A DNA stretch of 64,000 nt from Ligula intestinalis (GCA_036362985.1 JAYGXS010000009.1:19210634-19274633), one strand, 5' to 3'. Shown: positions 10,301 to 25,300, numbered from the stretch's first letter. A program made the numbers and translations. The notes: generated from the sequence alone by a model not told the origin.

Positions 10301-13300
10301 AAACCCGTAAATTCCTGTGAAATATACACCTGCTGCCACAGGACAGTCTTAAGTAGTATAAATTGACGTTGTAACTTTCCATGCTAACAGCCTAGGTACT
10401 TGTTAAAAGGCTCAGACACGTGTTTCGCCGGTATTCTGCCGCTGCTTGACACACCTGCGAGGGCTCCGGCTCATCAGTGGGTCGCCCAGCTTTCCCTATC
10501 TGCTTTCTGGTTGATATACCGGTTTTGAAAGTTCAGCATTTTAATCTCCAGAAGAATTAATTTCTGATCGCGGTATATATCAGTAAATATAAGGTCTATA
10601 GGCGTACACCGAAATTGTAAGTGTATATTTGTGTTAAAACCCGTCAATTCCTGTGAAATATACACATGCTGCCATCAGGCAGTCGTTTGTAATATAAATT
10701 GACGTTGTAATTTACCATGCCAACAGGCTAGATACTTGCTAAAAGGCCCAGACACGTGTTTCGCCGTGTTTAAATGTGATTGTTTCCTCCCCTCTCCCCC
10801 TCCTCCTCCACCTCCTTCTCTGTCTTAGTGAACAGACGCTGCCTAAGGGGACTGTCTGTCATCTATGGCAATCGTAATCGAACCCATGCCCGCTAAATTG
10901 TCTTTTCAATTGTTCACGGGGAACTTTTTAAAACTCGTATCATAGAAACTGGCATCCCATCCCCTGGTATTATAGGCCGATAGTATTGCCGGTAGAGACA
11001 AAGAAGCCTGGAATGGCCATTTCTGGCTTGTTAGCCGTCATCAGCCAGTCATACCCAGACCCAAGTGGCGTCCCACCGGAGCCTCGGACTGGCGACCTTT
11101 TTGATCAGAGCCTCATGCACTAACCATTGAGCCACGAGCTAGTTGTCTTACCGGTTTAGGTCAAAGGTTATTGATAGGTGAACGTTCATCAATGAGTGTC
11201 AATAGCTTCTGACCTAATGTGGATAGACAACGAGCTCGTGGCTAAATAGTTAGGGCGTTTGACTCTAACAAAAAGGTTGCGGATTCGAGTCTCGGGTAGA
11301 GCACCACTTGGGTTTGGTTATGACTGACTGACGACGTCAAATAAACTCGAAATTGCCATTCCAGTCGCTTTTGTCTCTGTTGGCAAAACTATCTGTGGAT
11401 AGTACCAGCTGGCGAGGCCCAAGGCAAAGCGGTCAGCTTATTTTCATGTATGCGCTGCCGTAGGTTGCTGCTATTACGTCTGAAGATGAACTCGTGTACG
11501 AGTTTGAAAGAGCAGGACAATAAACAAACTTAGAAAAAAATAAAGTTCTTCGGAATATCAAGGTAAATTTAACCAGTGAATTTTCGAGACTTGTTTCCCA
11601 GCTCGTCTCCGGACTAACAAGAATGTGCAAAGGGCAACTAAAATTTCAAACTTGCGGAACAAATCAATAATTATATGGTGTGAGTCCTGATTGGCTATTG
11701 TGGCCCCTTTCAGTCTTTGTTGTGCGGCCTTTGTCTCTTCCACCGTTCTTTGAGGTGTTTCTAGATACCAATCTGTTCCAGTGCTAGACTAGCTTTATTT
11801 ACCTGCTCATGCAAACACCTGAAACGCGAACTGTCACTTTCTCTCCTTTAACAGTACTTTGGCAACGAGGATCATGAGACCAAAATCTACGATGGCCTAC
11901 AGGGCAACTTTGAGGCCGCGAGCATCAAGACGGCCACCAGCCTGGCCGCCCTCAACTTTGGTCAGGTGGCCATCTTCTCCACTGGCCTGGCCGCTACCAT
12001 GGCACTGGTGGCCGGTCAGATCGTGCCAGCGGCCGATGTCGCGGCTTCAGCGGCCTCCGCCCTCTCGGCGTCCGGCCTTACGGTGGGCGATCTGGTGCTG
12101 GTCAACGGTCTCCTCTTCCAGCTCTCCGTACCACTCAACTTCCTCGGCAGCGTGTACCGGGAAATCAGGCAGTCGCTCATCGACATGTCCACTATGTTTC
12201 GCCTGATGGAAGTCAAACCAAACGTTCAGGTTTGCTGGCCTCAGCCCTCCTCTTCTTATTGCTACTACTACTTCTAATTGCAATATTACTAATACTACTC
12301 TTAGTACCACTACTGCTAATACTACTTATACTACTACTAATACAATTAATGATTTTACTACTAACACTACTACTAATAATACTACCACTCATACTACTTC
12401 TACTACCATTACTTCTCTTCTTATTACTGGTAGTACTACCTTTACCATCACTACTGCTGCTTCTACTATTAATAATACCTCTACTGATCTTACTACTAAT
12501 ACTATTGCTATAACTACTTATAATACTACTATTACTAATACAACTTTTACTACCATTACCACTGCTCTTACGACTACTGCTATCACATTTAATAACAATG
12601 CTGCTGCAACTACAGTAGCTGGCTGTTAACCGAAGTTCCTACTTACCTTTTTTGATTAGAAAGTGTTGGGTAGTTACGGCTTTAATATGTATTATCACGC
12701 AGCTTAATGAAATATACTTGTGACACTGAAGGCCTTTTGAACGACCTTCTTTCCGGCTGCCTACATTACCCAAACACAGTAGAAATGCCTAAGTATATAT
12801 TATGAAATTTCCCACTAATTTTGATACCCTCGGAAGTGCAAATACATTTGAAAAAAAGTAAGTCAACACGTATGATCATTCTAGCAGTTCTTTGGTAGAA
12901 AATTACCTCCTTTTCCAATTTAGTGCGTAAAAATGTTTCCGTTTTTTTAAAAAGTTTCTAATTATGAGGTTTTTAAGCCTATTCATACAGCATCACACCA
13001 GCAGGTTTATTAATTCTACTCATGATGTATGCCCATTGGTAAATTTCATGAACCGTGTTTGACGTCTTCTTTATATGTTTGGAAAGACTATAGGGCAAAA
13101 CTGCTTTGTATGGCCGTCTAACTATCCATTCCTCCGCCCAACTATCTTACGTAATTTGTGGTTAGACATGTAATTCTTGGTTAGCTAGTGTAAATGCAGA
13201 GTTCATTGTATTGTAAGTGATAAAAAACATTAAATTATAGAAGCTGTTATTTGATGAGCTAAGTAGAATTAACTCCCTTAGCATAAACTCTCGTTGCTCG

Positions 13301-16300
13301 GGCAACTGATGCCTGTTGAGAGAAATTCAACCTTATATCTGCGAACTTTAACGAAAGAAGGGAAATTTAGGTTACTGAAAACGCAAAAGTAGGTTATTGT
13401 TGTAAATCAAAGGCAAATAGGGCTTCTAAGGCTAGTCCTACCGAGTATAGTTTTCCTCGTACAGAAAGTAAACACCCTGAGGTTTTTAAACCGCAAGTAA
13501 TTTAGCTAAGCCAGATAGGTTGCCGCTCCTGGAATTGGTTATTTAGTTGTTCTGAGATGGGGCAAGGGTTCCTCTTAAACATCACGCGTTAAGTATTTCT
13601 TTTTACTTTATTGTTATTAGTTTTATTTTGGTTATTTTAGTGTAGTATTTAGTTCATTATTTAATTTGACTAATTTAAACTACAGTGGTGTTTACAAGGA
13701 AGTCCTACCTGCAACTGGCTTGGAGTCATCCAGTCAATCTAGAACTAGTGCGGAGTCACAATTGGGGGCGTGGGCATTACTCGAGAGAGTTTATTGGCTC
13801 CGTTCTACCTGCTCCCGGCGATGTTTCTTTTTAGGTGCTATTTCTGTGCCCATAGTTGGTTGATTATAATGTGTGTAACCCCGCTGAATTTACAGTCCTA
13901 ATTTGCCCTCCCCTCCTTATCTCATAACTCGCCTTTCGTCCTCCCGCCGACAGTCCCTGCCCGGAGCACCGCAGTTGATTGTTGACAAGAGTACCGCCAG
14001 TCTGGAATTTCGAAACGTCTGTTTCACCTACCTAAAGGATGCCGGGTCGCGGAAGTTACTGGCTGACAATCTCTCCTTTAAGGTAAACCCATCATTTTTC
14101 TCTTTTGTGTTTATCTTCCCCCCCCTCCCCCCTTCAACAGTCAATAGCTTTGGCCTTCTTTTAAATTCCTGACCAGGGCTGTCCACTACCAGTTTTTAGG
14201 TAATTCCGCGCAGTCCTAAGGTACTCTCCTGTTTCCCTAATTACAAATCTGTTCTTGTAATCTTACACGGGCTCAGTTCGGCTCCCGTCTGATCTAACTG
14301 GCCTCGAGCAGTCTGGTGGGGACACGACGTCCAATTTTCTCCTACAGAGCGCCTAAAACGTAAGCTCCAGGTACTTCTCTATCCTGGGATTATGTTTAGG
14401 CAACTTTTGAAACTTCCAGCTGATTGAGGCCTATGTCCAGCCGAGGAAGTCAGCTCTGATCTCCACGGCAGGGATCAGGCGACGACAGAGGAAATTTCCA
14501 GAACCAGTTCAGTCAGCATGGCCGGAGAGCTGCTAACGGAAGGTTGGAGCGTGAGATACAAGGCAGAACGAGACGATTATGCCCCGTCTGCCATTGCTGG
14601 TCTTTCCGAAGAATTCTCTCGACTGGCCTGCGAATTCGGGATTGGCGTCGCTCAAAGACCGAAAGCGACAATCCGCAGGCAACTCATGCAGCCTAAAGAT
14701 CCAATGCCCGTTAACAAAAAATCCCGTGACATCTACCGCATCGACTGTTTTTGTGGTCAAGCCAATTATGTTGGTGAAACCGGCAAACGGGTGCTCACGA
14801 GAATGCACGAAGTCGCGGTGCGACGGAAGGGCAAGCTTTCCTTGGTGGACGTTTACGCGTCCACGCCAGGACACAGCTTCGACTTTGAACGCGTAAAAAT
14901 ACTATGTCGGTCGGACGACCGAATCTAACGCCTGCTGCAGGAGCTCTGGCACTCATGTGCGGATTCCATTAATAGGCATATCGATCTTCCGGCTGCCTAT
15001 CTGGCGTTGTCCGAACAAATCGATGGCAGAGCTCAAGGTCACTACCGACAGAGCTGAGCTAAATATGCAGTGCGCTGTACACTTTGACAATGGGCTCGCG
15101 TGAGACTTCGAAATTTCAGGCAGATAAACAACTGGTCCCAGAGAACGCTTTCGCCCTACCGTTATTTATGCACCCAATCGCAGCTGACAGAACAATAAGC
15201 CGGAGGCGCAGTAGGTCGCGAGTTCGAGCCTCTGGTGGGGCACTTCCTGGGACTGGGTATGGCTGGTCGGTGATAGTAAATAATTCAGAAATGGCCATTC
15301 GGTGTCTTTGGACGGTAATGTTACTTGAACGATGATACTAACCGTTGTGCGAGAGTGAGCCCTAAGATATAAGGGGGCGACGGTGTGTTCCTTAACGCGA
15401 TCAGTGAGCGCCCCCCCCCCCCCCTTAGCTCTAGTACTGTTTATCTCTAAATTGTTTAATGATTTTCTTCTCCTCTCTCATAGATTGAGCCTGGACAGCG
15501 TGTTGCCGTGGTTGGTGGCAGTGGAAGCGGGAAGTCCACTTTGGTGCGTCTTCTCTACCGTTTCTATGACGTCGATTCGGGCCAAATCTTGATTGGTGGA
15601 CAGGACATTCGTAAAGTGGATTTGGCCAGTCTCCGCAAGGCTATTGCTGTCATCCCCCAGGTAGGTGTTGCCTGTCTAGTCGCATCAGTGGTTTTCGCTT
15701 TGATCTTTAACAAACCCGCTGTTGCTGCCAATATGCCGCCACCATAATTAATTCTATTGGTGATGGTCTGATATATGGCCCCACTACGACACCACTATTC
15801 ATACCATTATAGCTATTGCCGCTACCACAACTAATGATATCAACCTCACGGCTGCTCGAATTATCAATGCGTCTATCCGCCCCAAAATTTCAATGACTGC
15901 CAGTATAATTACTAAAATCATTAATACTACTAATATTGATGACGGTCGGAAATGTGGCCCCACTTAATCATTTCGAGGGGCCTAATTTAACCCGCACTTA
16001 TTTCTTTTGCTCACTCCCCGTCACGCATCCCTCAAGATTGGATGTCAACCTCAGTGTTCGGTTTAGTTTTAGTATTTGGCCGTTATGTATTCAAGGTTGC
16101 AGTTAGAGGCTAAAGGTATGGCCGTGCATCTGTACGGTCTGTTCTTCTATACGGACTCAAATACGCATAGGCTATGCAAAAGGAAGATGAACGGGGACTG
16201 GAAATCTTTATCACTACTGCTTAAGGACCATCTTTCGAGTGAAGTGAGCCAGTCCGCACTCGCTGCGACAACATTGAAAGGATATCCCAGGCAGTCCAAC

Positions 16301-19300
16301 AAGAATGACTGAGGTGGTTTGGACACGTTCTTTGCTGTCAACCTCACAAACTCAGTGTTACTGTCCTCGACCCGAAGCCGTTACCTAATTGGAGACGTCA
16401 AAGTTGGGATCAGCTCAAAACCGGACTCGACTCAGTCCGTCACGACATGGTAGTGGTTCTTGGACCTTCGTGTTGGGTCTCCGGCTCTGGCGTAGAGAAG
16501 GGCTTGAACTGTCCAGGTCCACTGCCACGGATTGTCACGCATGGAGAGGTACCGTCCGTGACATAATCGAGGCCGGCTAGATCAGTCATGCTCGCAGCCG
16601 CAACAAATGCAAGTAGTACAGAGCTAGAAAGAGGCAGGGATAGGCTTAGGGGGTTAAAGGTCGGAGTTCTGTCATCAGCATTCCCAATTTTGGCCGTATT
16701 TTTTTTTATTCGTAACTATCATGAGATGAGCGTGTTTGGTCATACTGGACTGGTTTCGCCTGGAAAACGCAGACCCATGCCCCGGGTCTTCTTATTTTCA
16801 ACCCATTTCCAGTTCCTAATTTTCGATAATTCGAATTGTAGACTTGTTTTTTTCTGCCTGTAGCGAATTTTTAAAAACTCTTCTGCTTCCTGGATTTTAT
16901 AGGACAAGGCTACAACTAAGTCCGTATTCCAGATGGGTTTGGGCTTGCGTTTTAGGGCTGTGTTTATGATATTAAGGATTAGGGCTGTGTAGTGTAAAGA
17001 CTATTCCTGAAAAGGAGATTTACCGTTAGTGTTGGCGGTTAGCGTTATACTTAGGAATAAGTAACCATATGATTACCTCTACTAGTAATATTATAATTTG
17101 TCATGTCAGTATTGCTGTCTCCGGATGGGCCGCCTGGTAGATGCCCTGGACCAACACAGGGGTCAGGTCGGGGTCCGACAGGCGTTATTCGGGTTGCCGG
17201 ACTAGGGGAGCGGCTTCATTCGCGTCGGACACGTGCACCCTATCCCGCTCTGCGGTCTTCATGACACCGGGGGCACAGGTGGGTGAGGGAAGAGTGTGTG
17301 AAGTAGGTGCGGCGCAAGTCTACTATCACTTGAAACTAATTTATGCGCAAATCACCGTGTGTGCACCACTGCCCTGCTGTGAGGCCTACCCGGTGGGCAC
17401 CATCTAAACTGATTTTCGTACCGTCTCACTTACGGGCAGGACGTGCTTGCTCTGATACTTTATTGATTACTTGTTTCAGTTGTTTCATTTTTCAGAAATT
17501 CTGTTTTATTTGACGCTGTTTTGGTTTTCCTCTGCTCGCTTCCACCCTTCAGGACACTGTGCTCTTCCACAACACCATCTTTTACAATCTAAAATACGGC
17601 AACCTGCATGCCTCCGATGACGAGGTATATGAGGCCGCCCGGCTGGCTGATCTGGAATTCGCAATCCAACATATGCCGCTTGGATACCAGACTCCTGTAA
17701 GTCGAACTGCACTTTCGATGAAGCAGTCCACCTCACTCTTGAGTGAATTTACCTTGTATTGCCTGTGTCGCTTTCATATCCGTCAGGTGCCCAGTGTTTT
17801 TTGGCTTAGCGTGTACTACAATCCTCAGGCCAGTTTCCGGGCCGTTGGAAAAGACCGGAGTCACCAGAAGAAGAGCTTTATTACTGCACAGAATTTCCAG
17901 TTGGTGTGCCAGGCGGCAGTGGCCACTGACGAAGCCAGGGCTGGAGTTGACTGCGTCCGTTCATGCCTGAGAGAGAGAGAGAGAGTTTGAGGCGTTTTGC
18001 GAGGAAGAAGATTTATCGAACACCAGAATCGTTATTTTATTGGTCTGAACTCTCGGGCTTCTACAGGAGTCCATCGTCAGAGATGGGAAAACAGCAACAA
18101 ATGAGGTGGTGGCTGGTTCTGGCGTGTGCACAAAACAACTAAAATTTGAACGTGTAGAAAATCAATAATTCTGTGGTTTGGCCGTCGACTCGCTACTGCG
18201 GACTATGTCAATGTGTGCTAATGGGCGAGATCCGCGTGTTCGGTAGGAATATTTACAACAATAAAATCGTCAACGAAAACAGGCAACATTTATGGAGGAA
18301 AGGTCAATCATGAGTCATAGGAAAGGGGGGAGGGGTTGGGTAGAACACCCATTAACCACCAGTGCCGTGCGTCTCGAGATACCTGCGCACGGCAACATAT
18401 GCGGGCGCCAGCTCAATACATCGGTGAACTGAGTTGTCATTCGATGCCCAGGCTTCAATTTGTTCTCGGCCCGTCTTGCTGCCAGCGTGGGCAGTTAACT
18501 TCGCGGTTGTGAAGTTGAATTCGTGACCCGTCTCGTAGGTGTGGGCCGCCACTTGCAATAATGTGTCACCCCGTTGAACAGCCCGCTTATGTTCATGTAT
18601 ACGCGAACCCAGCTTGCGTCCAGTCTGTCCCCTGTAATTTATGGGATAGTTTAGGCATGGTATGCGATACACTACGTCCGACTGCTCACTGTTATTCAAT
18701 CAATCCCTGATTCTCATGACACGGCTGCGCATTGTAACCTTGGGACGGTGTGCACTTCCAACGCTTAGTCTCGCGGATACATCCTTGATTTATGACAGTG
18801 CATGCCAAATCGTAGGGGTGGTTTCTGTTCGGGTTCTCGGAGGGCGAGCACGTAGGCATCGGCTTATGAAGGGCTTAGGATAGCCAGGAAGTCTCCTGCA
18901 TCGTCACAGCAGCGACTGTCTGGGCGCACATATTTCTGCGCTAGTCGAAGTCGGTTAAGTGTCTGTCTGTTGGTCAGCGTGTCTTAAAACCACGCTCGCT
19001 GCGAAGTTGCATGACCTTGAGGCAGTGTGCCTTGAGCAAGGATGCCAGACATCAGTATGGGCTGTCGACATTGTGGGGCTGACATTGTGACCAGCAATTA
19101 AATGCATGATTAAATCCAGTGCAAGTGCGGGGGTTTGAGCGAGCGAGCGTGCGTGCGTGCCGATAAAGGTGGGGGTTGCTCGAAGCCGCCGACTGAAGCT
19201 GACGCTGCGACCTGTGCAGTCGGCACATCAACCCGAGACTATGCTTGTGCGATCTCGTTAATAGGTGCCGGTGAGTTGGCCCGTCTTCACCATTGTGCAC

Positions 19301-22300
19301 CTCAGTGAATGATTGCTGGGAATGCGCCCATTCCCATTATTCCTAATCTCATAGAAAGGCCGCGAGTGCAGATCACGCCGCTATCACGAGAGCGCGCCGT
19401 GACTATCGAGTTTTCCGCAAAGCTGATTGGCCGACAGCCTCAGGTATGCGCCTCGCGTTCCCGTTTAAGTACACGCAGCCTTTCTGTGAGAATGTCTTGC
19501 TCTGTCTTTCCGTAAAGTGCTTGTTTCAGTTAACCCCCTTCTTCTCTCTGGCCAACCGGTCTTCCCTCTGTCTCACTCTTACGGGTTCGACGTTCGACTT
19601 AATTAGTAGTACCAGGCACGGGTCATAACAATGATAAGCCATCAGTGAGAAGTTTCATCGTCGTCTGGGCTGGAAGATGGGGTAGTTTGTAGGGCATGTC
19701 AAACGCAGTGAAATTTCATCGAGTTAGGAAAAGAAGTGAGTTGTCAACCTTGAAAGTCCCAAAAAAGACAATGATAGTGATAGCATTCAGAAGGTAAAAA
19801 ACGCACGGTGTTGACACGGTCGGATGAATGCTCGGCTTTGACCTGGACTCGTAAAGCTGAATTCTTATGAGTACGGCCGTCGAGCTTCGCGACAGGTTGT
19901 CGGCAACTGCGTCTCCTTAGCCCCGTGGGCACGACGAATGACGTCGGGGAAAACAGCATATTGGAGTCGAGTTGAAATTGCATGATGACAGCACGCAGCC
20001 ATTTCTGGCAGCTGCATACTGGAATGACGTCGGGGTCACCAATTGGTGGGGATCCAAAGGCAGGTGCTGCGTTGGTCGAGGGGGTGGCCGTGCTAGATTG
20101 AGCCTTAGGCAGCCTCGACCACACGAACGCAGCTGTGTCCGACTGGAAATTGGTCAAGTGGCTGCAGGTCAGCGAATCTGAAACTACCTGCTGCGCAGTT
20201 GCATGAACTTGGGGCAGGAAACTTTGAACAAGGACGCTGCACATCTATGCTGGCTATGGGCTATAAATATTTACCAAAGCAACCTTCATTCACGACTGCA
20301 TTTAAGGCAACTCGAGATTGGGCTGAGAGACGTGACGCACCATATGCGGCAAAATGGACAAGGCGAAACGCACTAACAAATAGTTGCAAATACTTAGTAC
20401 ATCGGCCAGGAAAAGTCCACTGTAGTCTCTGTCGAACTTGTGAAGCAAATTCTTTGCATGCGGAAGCCTAATCGTGCAGCTGACACTTGGCATAGTCGGT
20501 AATTTCAACAGTTTGAATATTCGATAATAACGCGGGAATATATGAACGTGGAAAACGTCTATTGTTTATTTTTTCTTGACCAATTGAAGTGCAGCACAGA
20601 AAAATAATTAGAAAATGCCGGGTCTCAACACTGTTAGAGGAAATATCGCAAAGTTGTTAAGGCTATTCAGGTGTAACCCTAACGGCTGGGATCTTCCAGC
20701 CCCGGTTCCGTGGGAGATGAGAGAAGTCTAGGAAAGTCAGAGCAGTAGGAACAACATATTGTTTACAGAATGAGTTGGAGAATAGTTCATAGGAAGGTTG
20801 AATAGGTCTGGCGTGCCTTCGACCGTGAGAGCAATGTGATAGAGCAGTGGTGGCGCGTTCGCCCCGCGAGGGAGCAGAATGCCAAGTGAGTGTAGCGTCA
20901 GTCATCGGAGTGGTTGCCGAATCCTCGCTCATTCTTGCAGCCTTGATGGTGATTGGTTGGAGCGCACGAAGGTAGACATTGGCGTGGGTGGTGAGTGTCT
21001 CATGCACCAGTTTGCGTCTGGTCGGAGGCAGGCCGAAAAGTACATTCGTGCAAGGGCCTGCTCTGAGTGACCTTATATGTGACGTCAAGAGTTAGGTGGG
21101 TGTCGGGCAGAAAGGATCACTACAGAAAAACCTAGGAGGAAACGACATTGGGCTCCTCAAGTCAGCGCGGGATGACTGAGTCCCGTAAACCATCAGTAAG
21201 CGTTTTTCAACAAGTATTAATATCAGTCTCAAGGAAAGTCGTCCTTTGGGAAAATGAGGAAATTTATTCGGTGAATGACCGATACTGGATCCCCAGGTTG
21301 CCGTCGTCGTCAGAATTGAGAAAATGTGCAAAGAACAATAAATTTCTTAATTTTCCCAAAGGATGCCTTTCCTTGAGATTACATTTCTTGGGATGCCTGC
21401 CTTCCAGTTTACGCCAAATATCAATATTCCCAATCGAAGCTGGAAGCGTAATCATGCAACCGACACTTGGCACGGTCCATACTTTCAGCAATTGGCATAG
21501 CCGCGTTAGACAGGTCGTGAGTTCGAGCCTCGGGGTGGCTAATGAGCCGGAAATAACCATCGCAGTCTCCCTGGTCTTTGTTTAAAACCTGATAGTGTTG
21601 CACGCGTAGGTGCGCCCAATACCCGCACCAGTTGACTGGCTGCTTGGATTGATGCCGGTGAGAAGAATGGGTAAGTGAGTTATACGGCATATATGCACAT
21701 TATCCTCACTGTACTGAACCTGCCATAATAGGCTAAAAAGGCGTGGCTTGGAAAACTGTGCGGTCAGTGTGTTTGTGTGTGCAGAGTGGCCGACTGAGAT
21801 TCGGACTGCAAAAATGCGGCCTCCATGGCACTCACGCGCCGACCAGGCATGTGTGGTGCACGCACACACAGATGGACTGTTTAACTTTGTCCGTCACTGT
21901 GCTGGACACTGCCTATGGTCTTCTTGATTCTGTAAGGCAATTAATCGTACCTGCGCCTACTGTGCATTAAGGGCACAGTAGGTGAGCATCGTCGGTACTT
22001 GTGTAGACAATTTTAGTCCTGATGCGATTCTACTCAGTCCTATTTTCTCTTACAAAGCCACTTTAGTAGGCATGAGTATATAACTCACGCACGATAACTA
22101 GGGTAAGAAGTAAATGTACAATGTAAGGGGTGGTTTCCTCTCCTGATTAGACGTTACTTACAGACGTTTGTAGGCCTCTGAAGATGTCTACTGACCCTTT
22201 GCGGTGTCGTTTACCGCCACCAAAACCCCTGCAGAAGGGACTTATGTCCCCTCGAACTGGTTTTACTGTTGCGAATACCAATCTATGTCGCTGAAAGACC

Positions 22301-25300
22301 AGCAGATCTTTACTTTTTCGATTACCCTACCCTGGACTTGACTCTTCGAGTTAAGCAATCCAAGACTGAAAGGGGCGGTTTATGCAATTTCTTTGTTCAC
22401 CGTCCCCCGAGTTCAATGCTGCTGTCTCAGTAGAAATCAAAGAAGTGAAAATCACTTCAAAAATAAGATGCGATCGCTGAAACAGAGCGTTTATTGGCCA
22501 GACCTTTCGGATTCTCGCTGGTGGTCGTAAATTACACGAGGATTGCTCGCTAGTCCCTTTTTCGGGTTTTTAATTGTCACAATTCTTGACGCGATCAATA
22601 CTCAGCACTCGTTGACTCGTTGTTACTGGAACCTTATTGGCCGCCCGCGTCCTCCTTGCGGGGCTAATTGCTCTGGCTAGACAAAGTCTGCGTACCGAAT
22701 ATGGAGCCGCGATGTTTATTGCGCTTGTTAATGGAATGCAGGCGAGAGAAGCAGTTCACGGCTCATGCGGTTATGAACCCTTGTGCTTATATTTCGGCCT
22801 CATCAAACTTAAGGGTGTGGCCGGGTCGCGTTGCATGCGCTGCAACCTGTGAGTTTGCGTTCTTCTCTCGCTGCTGCCGCATGTTCGGCCATCCTCGTGT
22901 GGAGTAGGCTCTGAGTTTGTCCGACATTGTTGCTTTCTCTAGGACTGCACCGGATTCACCAAACAACTGCAAACGTGTCCTGCCGTGGCAGTGGGTTTTT
23001 CGGCCTCGGTACTTCGCGCCAGGTAGTTACTTCTGGTGGGCATTTTAAAATAAAAACGTCTGCAAGTATAGAGCCGCAACCTCGTTGCGCCAGACAACAA
23101 ATAATTCCTGATTAAAGGAACTGGAGACAACAAAAGCGTGTCCATTCTTCAATCGACTACGAGAAAGCGCTTTTTAAGATTAATATCATTTTTGTGCGTG
23201 CTTACTGCATTCACTGCCTTGTGTGTGTGTGAATGTGTTCCTGTCGACGATGACAACGAAGTGCTATTGTCCGCCAGTGCCGCCAATCCTCCGTCAGTCT
23301 CGATGAAGATAGTTTGGGCGGACTTTGCGGTGGGCGAGAGTGACCGCTCCGTAATTCAGATGGCTTTGTGCTGAGTTCCAGGAAAGCTGGGATTACCGTT
23401 TAAGTTAAGATCAATGTTAAGTTTAGCGTGATGTCACGGGAGCATGTACCTTTCCTAGAATCAACTGCGGAGCCACCTGTATAAAGTGGAGGGCGGCAAT
23501 TCCTTTTTGACGGCCTGAATAAGTTAACATTGCATTCTCCTGCTTTCATTTTAGGTCGGCGAACGTGGTCTCAAGTTATCGGGTGGCGAGAAGCAACGTG
23601 TCGCCATTGCACGAGCCCTGCTGAAACGCTCCCCCATCCTTGTCTACGACGAAGCTACCTCCTCTCTGGACACTATCACCGAACACGTGAGTTTAACTTG
23701 TTGCTGTCAGGGATGAACGATCTACTCTAACCACAAACACTAAGATTGTCCAGTGTAATGCAGGAAAGCTATCAACGGCTGGGAGCACTTTACTGGGTAC
23801 GCAAGGCAAGTTGCAGTGGATTGACTGTTGGCTGGTGTGTGAACGGCGCGACCGTACGGGAGTGTGTGTGATCTGTACGGGTTTGTCATTGTTCTTGTCA
23901 GCACGCGGGAGTGTGCGATTAGTTTGGTCAAAGAGGCAGTCTGGGCCGCGTAAACACAAGGGACCATGGCTGACAAGACAAGCTGGCCGATGCGCGTAAG
24001 ATAGGTTTGCCTGCAGGCGTGACCTTGACTAAGCTGAGGTCAAGTCTGGGGCCTGTCGTGCTTTGTTGGAGCGTCTGTTACATACTTACGGAACTGGTTG
24101 GCTGGCTAGTAACCCTTGTTTGATCCGCAGCCCTGCCGGGTGGACCTCAATCCCGGCGGCGAGGAGGAGGAGGAGCAGCATGGTCGGAAGGGGCTGCTCC
24201 ATCATCAAAAACAGAGATGGAGAGGAAAGAAGATAGATCCACCGTAGAGAGATTGATGTAGCAGACCTTGGCCGCCGCGAAGGCGGGTGGGAACGCGATG
24301 GAGACGCGTCTGCTGTGGTTCCCTACCGGACTGGTCGTGGCCGTTTGGACCCAGGAGACACTGGAGCAGCCGCTAAGCCAAGCCTGACGGGCATCGTGAC
24401 TCCAGAAGAGGACAGCATTGGCGTAGCTGCTATACTTATTAGCCGTAATCAGTCAGCCATTGGACGGATTGAGGTCAAGCCACTGTGGGTTGAGGCCAGA
24501 ATGGGGGAAACATGGTGCGAGTCAGTTGCGTCTGGCAGCAGTGGCGGTCGCCCGTCCGCTGGCGCATGCTTTGAGGCTCGCGGGAAAACTGCTTTTGCGC
24601 GAGGTCCTATGTTCTGAGTGACCTCGTCTGCGGCGTCAAGAGCTAGGAGGGCGTCAGACAGACACGGCCACTACAGGTGTTCTGGTGTGTGAACAGCGCT
24701 ACCCTACGGGAGCGTGGGCGCAGCAAAGTGTTGTGTAGGGGTTTGTCATTGTTCATGTCAGCATGAGATTGGTTAAGTCAAAGTGACAGTCTGGAACGCG
24801 TACCCAGAAGGGACCATAGATGACAAGGCACGCTGGCCGATGCGCGTAGGATGGGTTTGTCTCCAAGCGTGACCTTGACTAATCTGAGATAAAGTCGGGG
24901 GAGGCAGGTGTGCTTTGATGGAACGTCTGTTAGTTAGCGAGCTTGTTGTGGCCGTTGGAATGCAGGAGAAAAGGCAGGATTAGAGCAGCATGTGTTCCTA
25001 CCTCCCGTCCTCCCCCCACCAGTTCTTTGGCACGGTCTCCAGCTCATTCGCATAGGTCGCGGGGACGGCAAGCAGGCCAACTTTTCTTAATAAAAGCGAA
25101 AATTTAAGGTGTCAAGGGGACGCAATTGCTGCCTGACATTTCGAATTCACACTCCAATTCATCTTCAGATGTTTACACAACGGCTGCCATGCTACTGCAT
25201 ACCCATAAACATCAAACCAAACAAACCTCAAGTAGCGCATCGGTTGACAACACTCACGTACTTATCGCAGTAGGTGCAACTACCTACGGTAAACGGTGGA

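Noticed and set aside
12232..12513. Long Leu/Ile-only open frame
   Set aside because: It is the translation of an imperfect trinucleotide tract just after an ABCB7 donor, with no start context or composition of a real protein.
19744..20244. 166-codon minus-strand frame
   Set aside because: No recognisable motif, lies in repeat-bearing intron, and shows no splice or element context to support coding.
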